From contig JALORN010000005.1 of the NCBI GenBank assembly GCA_025458905.1, forward strand, positions 62,001-126,000: a stretch of DNA of 64,000 nucleotides, in the 5' to 3' direction. The translations under genes and the position numbers were made by a program. This document shows, one piece after another, positions 62,861-64,000 of this stretch (position 1 is its first letter; each line of letters begins with the position of its first letter). The notes beneath the pieces are model-generated. The model worked only from the letters and a program-made list of their open reading frames with translations, was not told the origin of the DNA and ran no database searches. This DNA comes from Steroidobacteraceae bacterium (GTDB lineage: Bacteria > Pseudomonadota > Gammaproteobacteria > Steroidobacterales > Steroidobacteraceae).

Positions 62861-63991
62861 TCAGGCGGCCTCGCCAGCGCCGTGCGCGGCCGCGAGAGGC
62901 CGTACCGCATCGATCACCGCGCCGCCGAGGCAGCGCGCGCCGCAATACAGCACGCAGGACTGTCCCGGGGTCACCGCACGCTGTGGACGCTCGAAGCGCA
63001 CCCGCAGCCCACCGCCATCGAGCGGCTCGATCCGCGCGGCCTGGTCCGCCTGCCGGTAGCGCACCTTCACCTGGGCGTCGAAGGGCCCGTGGGGCGGATC
63101 GACCAGCCAGTGTGCCGGCCCCGTGACCAGGGCCGACGAGAGCAGCAGCGGATGGTCGTGGCCCTGCACCACGACCAGCGCGTTGCGCGACGCGTCCTTC
63201 GATGCCACGTACCACGGCGCATCCGCGAAGCCGGCGCGCCCGCCGATCTCGAGGCCGCCCCGCTGGCCCAGGGTGTAGAACGCGACGCCCCGGTGCTCGC
63301 CGATGACCCGGCCATCGGGCGTCTCGATCGGCCCTGGCTGCGGCTGCAGCCAGCCCGCCAGGAACTCGCGGAACGGGCGTTCGCCGATGAAGCAGATCCC
63401 GGTGCTGTCGGGCTTGTCGTGGACCTCGAGCCCGGCGCCGCGTGCGAGCGCCCGCACCTCGGGCTTGGTGAGCTCGCCGAGCGGGAAGCGGGTCGCGGCC
63501 AGTGCCGGCCGCTCGATCGCATGCAGGAAGTAGGACTGGTCCTTCGCGAGGTCCCGCGCTTTAAGCAGATGCGGTCCGTCCACGCCGTCGCCGCGGCGCG
63601 CGTAGTGTCCGGTCGCGAAGGCGCCGGCACCGAGCCGGCGGGCGTGCGCCAGGCAGGCGCCGAACTTGATCTCCCGGTTGCAGGCGACGTCGGGGTTCGG
63701 CGTGCGGCCCGCGCGCTGCTCGGCGAGGAACGCGGCGAACACCCGTTCGCGATACTCCGCCGCGAAGCTGACCCGGTGCAGCGGGATGCCGAGGCGCTCG
63801 CAGCTGCGACGCGCGTCCTGGAAATCCGCGGCGGCGGTGCAGTAGGCGTCGTCCTCGTCCCAGTTGCTCATGAACAGCGCGTGGACGTCGTGGCCTGCGC
63901 GCTTCAGCAGCAGCGCGGCGACGGCCGAGTCGACGCCGCCGGAGACGCCGACGACGATGCGGTCACGCGAGGGCGGGGAAGGGGCGGCCAT
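62861..63991 (-). CDS. mnmA: tRNA-specific 2-thiouridylase MnmA
   Basis: A 376-residue enzyme that thiolates uridine 34 in tRNA for Lys, Glu and Gln. PP-loop SGGVDS (residues 17-22), catalytic Cys104 in PDVACNREIKFG and Cys200 in DSTGICFIGER (the family pair), and NWDEDDAYCTAAADF near the N-terminus. The C-terminal beta-barrel is intact (VRFERPQRAVTPGQSCVLYCG). The start at 63991 is within 10 bases of the window edge, so an upstream operon partner cannot be judged. acnA follows 115 bp downstream. Confidence 0.96.
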   Translation of the reverse strand: MAAPSPPSRDRIVVGVSGGVDSAVAALLLKRAGHDVHALFMSNWDEDDAYCTAAADFQDARRSCERLGIPLHRVSFAAEYRERVFAAFLAEQRAGRTPNPDVACNREIKFGACLAHARRLGAGAFATGHYARRGDGVDGPHLLKARDLAKDQSYFLHAIERPALAATRFPLGELTKPEVRALARGAGLEVHDKPDSTGICFIGERPFREFLAGWLQPQPGPIETPDGRVIGEHRGVAFYTLGQRGGLEIGGRAGFADAPWYVASKDASRNALVVVQGHDHPLLLSSALVTGPAHWLVDPPHGPFDAQVKVRYRQADQAARIEPLDGGGLRVRFERPQRAVTPGQSCVLYCGARCLGGAVIDAVRPLAAAHGAGEAA

Positions 63992-64000
63992 GGCGCGCAG

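Overview
The window is a contiguous stretch of very GC-rich, gene-dense bacterial chromosome. No rRNA, tRNA, CRISPR array, prophage or autonomous transposon was seen. Gene content points to a gammaproteobacterium: thrA-thrB-thrC in a row with a fused aspartate kinase/homoserine dehydrogenase, fadH-type dienoyl-CoA reductase, MsrP/MsrQ, TatD, MnmA, and large TonB receptors with VVVTARKRE boxes as in Steroidobacterales/Nevskiales-like or sponge/soil lineages. The exact taxon is inference. Coding is compact, with many 1-4 nt start/stop overlaps and three convergent 3' overlaps of 26-44 bp.

Layout. 1-11100: a partial Rieske oxygenase, an unknown protein with a GGPPPG-repeat N-terminus, two paralogous TonB receptors flanking a DUF1838-type protein and a TetR regulator, then a secreted VCBS/UnbV protein. 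11094-16644: small membrane protein, GPH-type MFS transporter, SLC13/RCK permease, aldehyde dehydrogenase. 16619-25000: catabolic genes of CoA-thioester and amide type (MFS, enoyl-CoA hydratase, SDR, PuuE-like deacetylase, amidase, PaaK-like ligase, MmgE/PrpD). 25164-30814: a methyltransferase, a small coiled-coil protein and a methylsuccinyl-CoA-dehydrogenase-like gene broken by a frameshift, converging on genes resembling 2-methylfumaryl-CoA hydratase (Mch) and 2-methylfumaryl-CoA isomerase (Mct). Between them lies a perfect 69-bp AT-rich inverted repeat that carries the stop codons of both flanking genes. 30837-39162: TauE permease, an orphan IorB-like molybdoenzyme subunit, two tandem SUMF1-like proteins, a third TonB receptor, a bacteriohemerythrin. 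39419-64000: mostly housekeeping (thrABC, NERD protein, TatD, a MacAB-like efflux set with two FtsX permeases, threonine aldolase, fadH, DUF45 metallopeptidase, kynA, MsrQ/MsrP, a peptide-type binding protein, RraA-like, HAD-IB phosphatase, aconitase, mnmA).

How it fits together. The first half looks like an uptake-and-degradation island: outer-membrane receptors bring in an unknown organic substrate, Rieske, aldehyde and SDR enzymes oxidise it, and ligase, hydratase and dehydrogenase steps process the acyl-CoA. The Mcd/Mch/Mct-like trio would handle branched C5 dicarboxylyl-CoA esters. A TetR regulator and a palindrome TGAC-N6-GTCA in front of two receptors suggest a shared regulon.

Most unusual items: the 127-residue histone-H1-like basic tail on aconitase, the long palindrome at 28361-28531, the Mcd/Mch/Mct module with its broken dehydrogenase, and the operator architecture between tetR and the second receptor. 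Functions are assigned from recognisable motifs and remembered family sequences. No database search was run.
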